Source: Lepiota brunneoincarnata
Lineage: Eukaryota; Basidiomycota; Agaricomycetes; Agaricales; Agaricaceae
Direction: 5' to 3'
DNA: 64,000 nucleotides
Assembly: GCA_023014365.1 (NCBI GenBank)
Contig: JAEBUN010000007.1
Span: forward strand, 186,001-250,000
Shown: piece by piece, positions 9,777 through 18,631 of the stretch
Position numbering within the stretch: the first letter of the stretch is position 1
How the letters are laid out: the number at the start of each line of letters is the position of its first letter
Made by a program: the position numbers and the translations under genes
The notes under the pieces: generated by a model
Told to the model about the DNA's origin: nothing
Databases searched by the model: none
What the model saw: the letters and a program-made list of their open reading frames with translations, nothing else

Positions 9777-12700
9777 AAAGGAACGCTGTCGACAGATGTG
9801 CCCCTGCACGTTCCAGAACTCAGAAGGACATTTCGTACTCTCACTCCCAGAAGGACATTTTCTCGATAAACTCTGTACAATTACGACTATCCCCAAATAA
9901 ACGATCTCTTTTTCTACCCATCAAGATTTGGAGTGAATGGACATCAAAACCCGTGGCCATCACCGCCCTGATAGACTCAGGAGCCCAAGGGAACTTCATC
10001 TCCCACAAAGTCGTTGAACGACATGGTTATCAAACCAAACGGCTGGACCAACCAATTCCCCTCAGCAACGTTGACGGAACTGACAATCAACATGGCAAGA
10101 TCCATGAATACATCAAAATCAGAACCATCATTGATGGAAGAGATTGCACGCTAGAAGCATACGTCACAAACACTGGTGAGAAAGACCTCATCATCGGATT
10201 TCCCTGGTTGGAACAATACAATCCCGACATCAACTGGAAGACCAAGACGTTCTCTTGGAAACCCCAAATCGATCACCAAGACTTTTCCAAACTCCTCAGA
10301 ACCCTACGACGACCTGTCGAGCTTAACTCCATCGCCATGGACATAATGGCTGGAAAGACCTCTCAACCCGAGGAAAATCCCGAAGAATACGTCAACCTGT
10401 CAAATGTTGACCTCGACACCTTCTCTCTAGAAAGAGAAATGAACCCCATGCTTCTAACCCCATTAGAAGTAAACGCCAAAGCGACGCACGCTACAACGCT
10501 CCACAATGAGCAACATAACCCGACAAGATCGGCAAACCAAAAAGGAAAACAACCAGAATCAAACAAGGAACCACCCGAGATCCCTCGGAGATTTGCCCGA
10601 TGGGCTAAAATATTCAACAAGAAAGCCTCCGAACGATTCCCACCATCGAGAACGTTTGATCACGAAATCGAACTAAAACCGACATTCGAAGCAAAATCGA
10701 TGAAACCTTATCAAGTGGCACCTGCCGAAGAAAAAGCGTTAAAGGAATTCATAGATGAAAACCTCCGAAAAGGGTACATCCGACCCTCAAAATCCCCTAT
10801 GGCATCACCCTTTTTCTTTGTTGCCAAGAAAGGAGGAGACCTCCGACCTTGCCAAGACTATCGTTATCTAAACGATCACACCGTCAAAAACGCTTACCCA
10901 ATCCCCATGATTTCCTCTATCATGGACAAACTCAAAGGAGCTAAATACTTCACTAAGCTCGACGTCCGCCTAGGATACAATAACGTCAGAATCAAAGATG
11001 GCGATCAATGGAAAGCAGCGTTCAAGACTCCCATGGGTCTTTTCGAACCAACTGTCATGTTTTTCGGACTTTGCAACAGTCCCGCGACATTCCAACATAT
11101 GATGGACACGTTATTCTCCGAAATAATGGAGAAAGGAGGAATCATCATCTACATGGATGACATCCTAATCTATGGTAAAACCCAGGAAGAAACTGACCGA
11201 CTCACGGAAAAAGTACTGCAAATATTGCAGGAAAACGACCTCTACCTCAAAACGGAGAAATGCAAGTTCAATAAGCAACGACTTGAATATCTCGGCATGA
11301 TCATCACGCCAGACGAGATCAAAATGGATCCCGGAAAACTCAAGGGAATAGAAGACTGGCCAATACCAAAAACAGTCCGACATGTTCGAAAATTCATCGG
11401 ATTCTGTAACTTCTACAGGAAGTTCATCCGTAGCTACTCCCACCACACCAAACCCCTGAACCAACTCCTTTCCAAATCAAACAAATTCGAATGGAAAGAA
11501 GAACAACAGAAAGCGTTCGAAACACTCAAGAACGAATTCTTAAAAGAACCGGTACTCCTCATGCCCGACTCCACAAAACCCTTCGAAATAGAAGCTGATG
11601 CTTCTAAATTCGCATCAGGAGCTGTCCTATATCAACACGACATCAACGGAATACGGAAACCCGTATCATTCTATTCAAAGACGTTCGGACCAGCGGAACG
11701 CAACTACGACATCTATGATAGGGAACTCCTCGCTATTATCCGAGCCCTCGAAGAATGGCGCCACTATCTCCTTGGCAGCCCCCATACCGTCCGTATCAGA
11801 ACGGACCACCAAAACCTCACATACTGGCGCAAACCCCAGAAAATCAACCGCCAACAAGCACGATGGGTACAAACCCTCGCTGACTATAACTTCAAACTAG
11901 AACACGTCCCAGGATCAAAGATCCCTGCACCAGACGCCCTATCAAGACATCCAGACCACATCCCTGATGAGGATAACGATAACGAAGATGTCACCATGCT
12001 TCCAAATAACCTCTTTGTCGCCACCGCCGACATAGAAGATCAAAACCTGATCACAATACTCCCAGAACACCTCTTTATCGCCACCGTCGATATGGAACTC
12101 CAAGAAAGAATCACAGAATCACCAAAATACGACGCTAGAACCACCGAAGCGTTCAAACTCCTAAAAGAAATCCACCCTAACGCCGCCGATAAAGACTTCG
12201 GAACAGTTCCAACCCCGAACGGTTCACTCCTCACATTCCAAGAACGTGTCATCATTCCAGAGGACCTCCAACTCGGACGCGATGTCATCGCAAGATACCA
12301 CGACCACCCTACACGTGGCCACCCTGGAGAACAAGAAACATACCGCCTCGCCAAGAAAGAAGTATATTGGCCAGGAATGTCGACGTTCATAAAGAACTAC
12401 GTCAAAGGCTGTCCAGAGTGTCAGCAACACAAAATCATACGCAGACCGGATCGCGCACCAACTCAACCGATCCCCCCACCATCCTCTAAACGCCCATTTG
12501 CCCAGATCTCATGGGATCTTATCACCGGTCTACCGCCTAGCGCCGGCCACAATGCGATATTGTCCGTGGTGGACCACGGCCTTACGAAGGGGGTAATTTT
12601 CATCCCAACCTCAGATCGATCAAACGCCGATGACATTGGACGACTATTAATAGAAAAAGTCTTCACCAGATTCGGACTACCCAACAAAATCATATCAGAT

Positions 12701-13612
12701 CGAGACCCCAGATTCGCCGCCAACTCCCTCAGACAGCTAGCCAAACGCCTTAACATCCAACAAGCATTTTCAACCGCATACCATCCCCAGACAGATGGTT
12801 CCACAGAACGATACAATCAAGAAATCGAGACCTATCTCGCCATATACTGCACCAGGAATCCCCTTGACTGGTCAGAAACCCTCCCTATCGCCGAATTCGC
12901 ACACAACTCCAAAATACATGCCTCAAGGCAGAAATCCCCATTTGAACTAATCATGGGATACAACCCCCCACCGATACCCACGGTAATGGAAACATCGAAC
13001 TTTCCATCAGTAGACAAACGCATCAGACTCCTCGATGATGCCAGAAAGGAAGCACACGCGGCACATCAACTCTCCGCCGACATTATGAAACAAAGAACCA
13101 GAAGAACTGTCAAACCCCTTGAAACACGTCAAAAGGTGTGGCTAGAAGCCAAGAACCTCAAACTCCCCTTCATTTCCAACAAAATATCCCCAAAACGACT
13201 AGGACCCTTCCTTATCACAGAAGTCCTATCACCACTCACCTACAAACTAAAACTTCCGATCAAATGGAAGATACATCCAATATTCCATAGAAACCTTCTA
13301 ACCCCATACGCCGAAACAGAAGCATACGGATCTCATCCGACCCCACCACCACCAGACATCATCAATGAAGAAGAAGAGTATGAAATAGAAGCCATTCTAA
13401 ACCACCGACAACATCGTGGAAAACTCCAATACTACGTCAAATGGAAAGGATACTCCCACACGGAGAACGAATGGATCACCGATAAAACACTTCATGAGAA
13501 CGCCAAGGAGTACTTGACCAAGTATAAAGAAGCTCATGGAATTCTCCAGAAAGAACAAGAACCCACCAGAACCAACCAAAGACAACTTCGCTCCCACAAC
13601 AAACGTACTTAA
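9773..13612 (+). CDS. pol: Element B Pol: protease, RT, RNase H, integrase, chromodomain
   Basis: Replication polyprotein, read by -1 frameshift from gag; the frame is open from 9773, so no separate start is needed. Protease DSGAQGNFIS near 9971. Reverse transcriptase with YMDD at 11150-11161. RNase H with EADAS and RTDHQNL (11592-11820). Integrase with an HHCC zinc finger (about 12298-12430) and a DD35E core: Asp 12515, Asp 12698, Glu 12806, the last two 35 residues apart. A chromodomain (about 13378-13540) has the YEIEAIL start and KWKGY aromatic residues. Chromodomains of this class bind methylated histone H3 and steer insertion to silent chromatin. Ends at TAA 13610-13612, 2 nt before ORF3. 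Confidence 0.95.
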   Translation, partial: LKRNAVDRCAPARSRTQKDISYSHSQKDIFSINSVQLRLSPNKRSLFLPIKIWSEWTSKPVAITALIDSGAQGNFISHKVVERHGYQTKRLDQPIPLSNVDGTDNQHGKIHEYIKIRTIIDGRDCTLEAYVTNTGEKDLIIGFPWLEQYNPDINWKTKTFSWKPQIDHQDFSKLLRTLRRPVELNSIAMDIMAGKTSQPEENPEEYVNLSNVDLDTFSLEREMNPMLLTPLEVNAKATHATTLHNEQHNPTRSANQKGKQPESNKEPPEIPRRFARWAKIFNKKASERFPPSRTFDHEIELKPTFEAKSMKPYQVAPAEEKALKEFIDENLRKGYIRPSKSPMASPFFFVAKKGGDLRPCQDYRYLNDHTVKNAYPIPMISSIMDKLKGAKYFTKLDVRLGYNNVRIKDGDQWKAAFKTPMGLFEPTVMFFGLCNSPATFQHMMDTLFSEIMEKGGIIIYMDDILIYGKTQEETDRLTEKVLQILQENDLYLKTEKCKFNKQRLEYLGMIITPDEIKMDPGKLKGIEDWPIPKTVRHVRKFIGFCNFYRKFIRSYSHHTKPLNQLLSKSNKFEWKEEQQKAFETLKNEFLKEPVLLMPDSTKPFEIEADASKFASGAVLYQHDINGIRKPVSFYSKTFGPAERNYDIYDRELLAIIRALEEWRHYLLGSPHTVRIRTDHQNLTYWRKPQKINRQQARWVQTLADYNFKLEHVPGSKIPAPDALSRHPDHIPDEDNDNEDVTMLPNNLFVATADIEDQNLITILPEHLFIATVDMELQERITESPKYDARTTEAFKLLKEIHPNAADKDFGTVPTPNGSLLTFQERVIIPEDLQLGRDVIARYHDHPTRGHPGEQETYRLAKKEVYWPGMSTFIKNYVKGCPECQQHKIIRRPDRAPTQPIPPPSSKRPFAQISWDLITGLPPSAGHNAILSVVDHGLTKGVIFIPTSDRSNADDIGRLLIEKVFTRFGLPNKIISDRDPRFAANSLRQLAKRLNIQQAFSTAYHPQTDGSTERYNQEIETYLAIYCTRNPLDWSETLPIAEFAHNSKIHASRQKSPFELIMGYNPPPIPTVMETSNFPSVDKRIRLLDDARKEAHAAHQLSADIMKQRTRRTVKPLETRQKVWLEAKNLKLPFISNKISPKRLGPFLITEVLSPLTYKLKLPIKWKIHPIFHRNLLTPYAETEAYGSHPTPPPPDIINEEEEYEIEAILNHRQHRGKLQYYVKWKGYSHTENEWITDKTLHENAKEYLTKYKEAHGILQKEQEPTRTNQRQLRSHNKRT

Positions 13613-13614
13613 AG

Positions 13615-14739
13615 ATGCCCATGAACCTCGACCTCACTCGCCCCCAAACTACTCCCCCTTTTTCAACAACACCTTCACCAACCTCCTCATCATCCTCCGT
13701 CGTCATCATAAACAATGCAAGCGTCGAACATACAACACTTCAAACAACTCCCGTTCCAGCCCCGTCTCCCTACACCCCCTCTCACACCTTCACCGCAACA
13801 TACGCCTCCCCCAGGGACGAGACCCCCGACCCCAACGACACTCCAGAACCAACAGCTGCCCCAGCCGCCTCCCTTAGATACCATACAGCTGGAGTACGAT
13901 CATATGGACCAGATCACCCTTCTGACGGAGATCTGCGCGAGGCTGCCACCGACGGAGCCTTTACGATTAAATTGGAACACACTCCAATTTCAGAATACGA
14001 CCGACAACTCTGGTACGACTATACCCACCACGTACGACAGACTAAGGCTCTCGCTACTGCGTACAATACGCAACGAGCCTGGGCAGAATCACTCAAGCGA
14101 CTTCTCCGCTCAAGATCGGGCCTCATGTCCGAGGTGTCGAAGAACCTACCCAAACGAAATGAGGTACATACCTCGCAGCCCCCCACCACAACCATCCCCA
14201 CCACTACCACGACGACCACTGCCGCTATCATCACCACCGCCCCCAGTAAGGGAAGAAAGCCCGCCAGTATCAGAAATCCCTTCAGACTTCTCACCCCCAC
14301 CAAGGACACCACCCACACCATCGCCAGTAACAACGTCCCGGTTCGGAACTCCCCCAACCCCATTCACCAGCGAACCAACCCCCGAACCACTGACAGATCG
14401 GTCTGCATCCAATGCAGACACACAGGACACTGGGCCATGGATTGCCCCCAATTTGCCTGCCTCGGATGTAAGCAATATGCCCCAGGGCACTACTCATACG
14501 ATTGCATCAAATACAGATGCCCCCATTGCGCCGTCTTTCAACCGCGCCATAAACGGACCAAATGCCCAAGTCGAAAGACTCGACACGCCCCCTATTCCAG
14601 AAATCCTACAGCCCGTCCCTCGACCGTTCCCACAACTCACCATCGATACATCGATCTCACCCACAACGATTATTACGAGGAATGTTACGACGACGTGGCC
14701 GAATCAAACATCACAGGAGAACCATGCGGTTCCTTCTGA
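13615..14739 (+). CDS. Element B ORF3: zinc-knuckle protein downstream of pol (374 aa)
   Basis: ATG lies 2 nt after the pol stop, suggesting reinitiation. The N-terminal half is Pro/Thr/Ser-rich; a predicted helical segment (about residues 125-165) follows; then CIQCRHTGHWAMDC (CX2CX4HX4C, from 14404) and CLGCKQYAPGHYSYDC (CX2CX6HX4C), a third Cys pair, and an acidic Tyr-rich end. Element A keeps the same arrangement in a decayed copy (16996-18084), so the gene is conserved across two families. The knuckles suggest nucleic-acid binding; the role is unknown. It overlaps ORF4 for 1025 nt. Confidence 0.75.
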   Translation: MPMNLDLTRPQTTPPFSTTPSPTSSSSSVVIINNASVEHTTLQTTPVPAPSPYTPSHTFTATYASPRDETPDPNDTPEPTAAPAASLRYHTAGVRSYGPDHPSDGDLREAATDGAFTIKLEHTPISEYDRQLWYDYTHHVRQTKALATAYNTQRAWAESLKRLLRSRSGLMSEVSKNLPKRNEVHTSQPPTTTIPTTTTTTTAAIITTAPSKGRKPASIRNPFRLLTPTKDTTHTIASNNVPVRNSPNPIHQRTNPRTTDRSVCIQCRHTGHWAMDCPQFACLGCKQYAPGHYSYDCIKYRCPHCAVFQPRHKRTKCPSRKTRHAPYSRNPTARPSTVPTTHHRYIDLTHNDYYEECYDDVAESNITGEPCGSF

Positions 14740-14983
14740 AACAAACCAACTCACCCCACCAGAAGAAAGAGTCGAAAGTCCCCAGTTCAGACGCCTTCTC
14801 TATGATATCTTTTACCCAGGACAGCCCCCATCCCCAGAAACCGCCGCCGTACTCGATCTTCACAGAACTCCCACTCCTACCTTCTCCCCCGTCATTCCCC
14901 CCAGACCAGACTCCACCGACCTACCCCAGATCGACTACTACGAACCAAATTACTTAGCCGAATACCTGGAAGAGGGAAACTAA
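13715..14983 (+). CDS. Element B ORF4: long frame overlapping ORF3 (422 aa)
   Basis: ATG-started frame at +1 relative to ORF3, in the pol phase, open for 422 codons and ending 37 nt before the 3' LTR. The product would be very rich in Pro, Thr and Ser with a short CPRC motif near its centre and an acidic end. The homologous frame in A is also mostly open (17060-17503 and 17516-18172). Because the DNA is C/A-rich and T-poor, stops are rare by composition, so it could be a by-product of ORF3. I consider it possible but unproven coding sequence. Confidence 0.4.
   Translation: MQASNIQHFKQLPFQPRLPTPPLTPSPQHTPPPGTRPPTPTTLQNQQLPQPPPLDTIQLEYDHMDQITLLTEICARLPPTEPLRLNWNTLQFQNTTDNSGTTIPTTYDRLRLSLLRTIRNEPGQNHSSDFSAQDRASCPRCRRTYPNEMRYIPRSPPPQPSPPLPRRPLPLSSPPPPVREESPPVSEIPSDFSPPPRTPPTPSPVTTSRFGTPPTPFTSEPTPEPLTDRSASNADTQDTGPWIAPNLPASDVSNMPQGTTHTIASNTDAPIAPSFNRAINGPNAQVERLDTPPIPEILQPVPRPFPQLTIDTSISPTTIITRNVTTTWPNQTSQENHAVPSETNQLTPPEERVESPQFRRLLYDIFYPGQPPSPETAAVLDLHRTPTPTFSPVIPPRPDSTDLPQIDYYEPNYLAEYLEEGN
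14968..14979 (+). other. Element B candidate polypurine tract
   Basis: GGAAGAGGGAAA lies about 41 nt before the 3' LTR. It is the nearest purine run; the bases immediately adjacent to the LTR are not purine-rich. It is less well placed than the tract of element A, so the assignment is weak. Confidence 0.35.
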
Positions 14984-14984
14984 C

Positions 14985-15005
14985 GAGTTGTATGGAAAAC
15001 AACTC
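14985..15005 (+). other. Perfect 7-bp hairpin before the element B 3' LTR
   Basis: GAGTTGT (14985-14991) and ACAACTC (14999-15005) can pair around a 7-nt loop. It sits between the ORF4 stop and the LTR, where plus-strand priming or RNA-end structures act. The role is unknown. Confidence 0.55.
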
Positions 15006-15020
15006 TAGAAACGGACCTAA

Positions 15021-15406
15021 TGTTATCAGAAACCACATCAGAAGGACAGTTATTTTTAGTTCACATTCCCATGTCACTATGAAACTATCAGTAGTGTACA
15101 TCAGAAGGACTATTCTTAGTATACGCCTCATGTTCTCTTATCTCTGACTCATAGTTACCCCGGTCTGGATTATTATAGTAGGAGCACAGCCACACTTAGA
15201 AGTATATAAGGATACAGTACAATACCTTGTATCCTTATCTTAGTGTTATACAGTTCTTGCCTCCTATACCTCTTTGCCTTTAAACCGGCTGGACTATAGT
15301 GCTCCGTCGTCTCTAAGTCGCGCCTAGTAGGACAAGACCAAGTCTGTATAGACATCTTGCCACGAACGCCGTGCTACTCAAGAGCGAACCCCTAACCCGG
15401 GTAACA
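15021..15406 (+). repeat. Element B 3' LTR (386 bp)
   Basis: Same length as the 5' LTR with one substitution seen. Followed directly by CATAC (15407-15411), the right target-site duplication. Confidence 0.96.
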
Positions 15407-15411
15407 CATAC
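15407..15411. repeat. Target-site duplication of element B, right (CATAC)
   Basis: Exact copy of 7210-7214. Sequence after it continues the interrupted pol of element A. Confidence 0.95.
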
Positions 15412-16969
15412 CACTGAACAAATTACCACTCTCTTGACTGCCCCATACACCCCAATGGATTCCCAATATTCCGTAACTTGAACCCCAAAAGGTCTAATTG
15501 TCACCTACGATGGTAGGACTGTGCCACTGGAAAACCTCGAACTCCGCCGACGTATCTTATGGAAGTATCATAATTCCCCCACCGCAGGATACCCCGGTAT
15601 CAACACAACCCTTCATGCATTGGAGCGTGATTTCTACTGGCCTGGAATGGCCAGTTTCACACGTGATTATGTCAGAGGATGTGCCAACTGTCAACAGTTT
15701 AAGATTAATCGCCACTCTGCCAAGCCTGCCTTTACCCCTATCCCAGCACCCAAATTGAACCGCCCATTTGCCCAGATCGCAATGGATCTCATCACTGACC
15801 TTCCTCCATCCGCAGGTTTTGACTCGATTCTGTCCATTGTGGACCATGGACTCTCGAAGGGGGTAATTCTCACCCCTACCAACAAAACCACAACCGCCAA
15901 TGACATAGCCAACATCATTCTCAACAAGGTTTATCCACGTTATGGCCTACCCAAACAAATCATATCCAACCATGACCCACATTTCACTGCGCATTCGTTC
16001 CAAAAACTGTTAGAATGACTCGAAATAACCCCCACAATGACCACAGCCTACCACCCCAAAGCAGATGGAGCAACCGAACGATTGCATCAGGAGACTCAAG
16101 CATATCTTTCCATTTTTTGCTTGCATCATCCTGAAAATTGGTCACAAGCTCTCCCTCTCCTCAAATTTGCGTACAATAGCTGACTGCATGCCCTCCAAAA
16201 ACAAACACCGTTCGAAATCATTATGGGAATACAACCGAAAGCACTTCCCACAGTTCTCCTTGAAACCAAATCCCCCACCGTCAACAACCACATAGAATTA
16301 ATCGACTTATACTGCCGAAACGCTAAAACTGCACACGAAACCGCCATGAAACACATGGAAAATCAACACCAATCAAAGTTTACCCCGTTCCACAAAAATC
16401 AAATGGTTTGGCTTGATGCCCGGAACTTAAATACCCCGTATGTCACACGCAAAATGGCCCCCAAACGTCTCGGACCATTCCGTATCCTCAATGTTTTATC
16501 CCCTGTTTCATATCAACTCAAACTCTCCAAATGTTGGAAAATCCACCCTGTATTCCACGCCCAACTCCTCATGCTATATACTGAAACCGAAACGTATGGA
16601 CCCAACTACGTCCAACTACCACCCCTAACAGTCGAAGGTGAACAAGTGTATGAAATCGAAGCCATATTAAATCACCAAAAACAACGAAACCGCCTTGAAT
16701 ACCTAGTCAAATGGCTCAGATGGCCCGAATCTGAAAATACCTGGGAACCCAAGTCTCACTTTAAATCAGTACCTGATGAGATCAGACCCAAAACTCTGGA
16801 TGGAAAAGTTATCCCCGAAACAGAAGATGAAGGAGATGCAGTAGCATTCCTAATGGAGTACAAACGACTCAAAGGACCTGACCAAAACGACAAAAACATG
16901 CCTGTTATCCGTTCCCTTAAAGCCACAAAGAAACCACGACATTCTCGCCGCCATCCTTACTGTAAATAA
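15412..16969 (+). pseudogene. Element A pol, second part: integrase and chromodomain (broken)
   Basis: Continuation of A pol beyond B. The integrase zinc finger ends in CANC (about 15682), and the first catalytic Asp lies in AMDLIT (about 15781). The motif that should read SDRD reads SNHD (about 15967), so the second catalytic Asp is lost. In-frame TGA at 16016-16018 and near 16181 break the core. A chromodomain (about 16650-16760, YEIEAIL) and a charged tail to TAA 16967 remain open. Confidence 0.9.
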
Positions 16970-16995
16970 ATCACACTGCCTCATTTAACAGCACA

Positions 16996-18084
16996 ATGCC
17001 TTCCTCCATCCATTCACTCCCATCCGAATCTGCTCTTATTTCTACCCCACCTACATTAGATGGAACAACCAGATCTTTGTCCATGCAACCCGACTCCAAC
17101 CATATCTTATACCAATTCCTCGTCGAAAGCGCTCTTAATACCACTGAAGACACACCACCCCCATGCCACGTACCACAACAGACCACTCCTCCCAGTCCCG
17201 TTCCACCCATCACTGAAACGCCAACCGCCGTCCCTGCTCCCCCGCTTGTTGCTACCATTAGCGACTATATTAATGAAGTCGACAGTGCCTCTACCCTCGT
17301 CTTTTCGCTTCTTATCGCACCAACGCCAGCAGTATCAACAGAAGTTCGTGATGGCTTCTTCCAACTCCATGAAAATCTCCTCTGCCTCCGCAGCCTCAAA
17401 CAAAGTGTTGAAAGAGTCAAAGAAGCAAATCAAAACACATTCAACCGCCTGTGGGCCAACCCCACCTTCCGCAGAATCTTCACCAAGCATTGCAGCTCCA
17501 TGACCGGTATATGGATTGTGCCCGCAATCCCTAGTTCAATTCAACCTACGCCAACCAACAGACCGGCCCAACGAATCCCTGTACACTCCACCCATTGACG
17601 AGTTCAACCTGAACAACCTCCAAGTCCTATTACCCCGCCTGTTATCATACCCCCTGCCTCCGCACCACCACCCCGAACTCAAAGACAAACAGTGGACAAA
17701 TTCACCCAACGAATGGAAGCCCATCAACAGCAGGAAACCCACCCCTTACCCCAAAGACCTCCTCAACATCGTACCACCCCCACCGTCACACCCCAAGCTG
17801 CGACTACCCACTTGCATGATGTTGGAAGAAATCGCTGCTTCGAATGTCACCAAATTGGTCATTGGGCACACAGCTGCCCCCAATACACCTGTCGCCACTG
17901 TAACTGCTCCACGCCAGGACATTACATGCAGACTTGCCCCATCTACCACCAAAATCAATGAAATGCCGTGCTTGAAAGGACAGTGCAACACTATCCCAAC
18001 ACCTTTGGACAAACGTACGATATCATTGGCAATGGCCAGTACAACGACTACGATTACACCTACAATGGATACAGTTACAACTAG
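16996..18084 (+). pseudogene. Element A ORF3 relic with tandem zinc knuckles
   Basis: Same position and layout as ORF3 of B: Pro/Thr/Ser-rich start, helical segment, then CFECHQIGHWAHSC and CRHCNCSTPGHYMQTC (about 17836-17940), then a Tyr/Asn-rich end. TGA codons at 17596-17598 and 17959-17961 interrupt the frame. Spacing CX2CX4HX4C plus CX2CX6HX4C is the same as in B although the rest has diverged strongly. Confidence 0.75.
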
Positions 18085-18172
18085 AAATGACTACTTCCGC
18101 GATCCACACCTGATGCCTGTACCCCACCATCTTTTGGCTTCGAAACAGAGTTTGAAGGTTAGAAGGGGGTAA
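17060..18172 (+). other. Element A frame corresponding to ORF4
   Basis: The +1 frame relative to ORF3 is open at 17060-17503 and again at 17516-18172, reaching the LTR boundary. Its persistence in a decayed element is notable, but the DNA is C/A-rich, so compositional openness is a fair alternative. Confidence 0.3.
18161..18169 (+). other. Element A polypurine tract
   Basis: AGAAGGGGG, three bases before the 3' LTR, the expected plus-strand primer position. Confidence 0.75.
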
Positions 18173-18513
18173 TGTTACCATATTTCCCTTTTACACACCC
18201 GCCTGCCTATTTTTTACTTATCATGTGTTATCACCCGGTTATATTTACTTATCACATGCCACCGCCCGTCTATAGTTAGTTCACCTTTGGCCTGTGATTT
18301 CCACCCATTTGCATGTGATTCTCCCCTTTATCACATGCCAGTAAACCCAGTAGTATATATAGACCTAAGTATTACTTGTAATCCTTAGCTTTGTCTTGTT
18401 ATACATTGTATTTGTTCCTGTTCTTTGGCATTGCCTTAGACTTGCTCGCACTACTCAACAGTTAACTTGTTGTTAATCGCATTGAGCCTTGCAGACGCCT
18501 AACCAGCGTAACA
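18173..18513 (+). repeat. Element A 3' LTR (341 bp)
   Basis: TGTTACC...GTAACA. It is 13 bp shorter than the 5' LTR because of one replaced block in U3. Followed by GCCAG, the right target duplication (18514-18518). Confidence 0.93.
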
Positions 18514-18518
18514 GCCAG
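18514..18518. repeat. Target-site duplication of element A, right (GCCAG)
   Basis: Exact copy of 1448-1452. Confidence 0.93.
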
Positions 18519-18631
18519 TGTCCCTCATATTTCTTCATAACAAACAAGCCTGGAATCTTCTATCTCTTCATCCAGCCATCATTGAGAAGTGTTGTTCCAA
18601 AGCTAAAGCTGCCAGAGCCAGGATGCCCTAG
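18519..18631 (+). pseudogene. Second half of the small ORF split by element A
   Basis: Joins in frame to 1308-1452 once A is removed and ends at TAG 18629-18631. No recognised domain. Confidence 0.3.

Larger units (their letters stand above)
7215..15406 (+). mobile_element. Element B: apparently intact Ty3/Gypsy chromovirus (8192 bp)
   Basis: Two 386-bp LTRs differing at one base, perfect TSDs, a PBS, an uninterrupted gag, a -1 frameshift site, an uninterrupted pol with all catalytic motifs, and two overlapping 3' ORFs. LTR near-identity indicates recent insertion, younger than host element A. It has the same orientation as A. It could still be active; nothing in the sequence argues against that. 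Confidence 0.96.
1453..18513 (+). mobile_element. Element A: decayed Ty3/Gypsy chromovirus, with B nested inside
   Basis: About 8.9 kb of LTR retrotransposon once nested B (8.2 kb) is removed; the remaining length includes repeat R1. In order: LTR, self-priming PBS, leader, R1, gag, protease, RT, RNase H, [B], integrase with chromodomain, ORF3, polypurine tract, LTR. Reading frames carry many stops and frameshifts and the second catalytic Asp of the integrase is Asn, so this copy cannot encode its own machinery. The LTRs are nevertheless almost identical and the target duplication is perfect, suggesting it moved while already defective. Confidence 0.93.

Noticed and set aside
9953..13612. GTG at 9953 as a separate pol start
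   Set aside because: The frame is open upstream to the gag stop with a slippery site there, so Gag-Pol frameshifting explains it without a GTG start.
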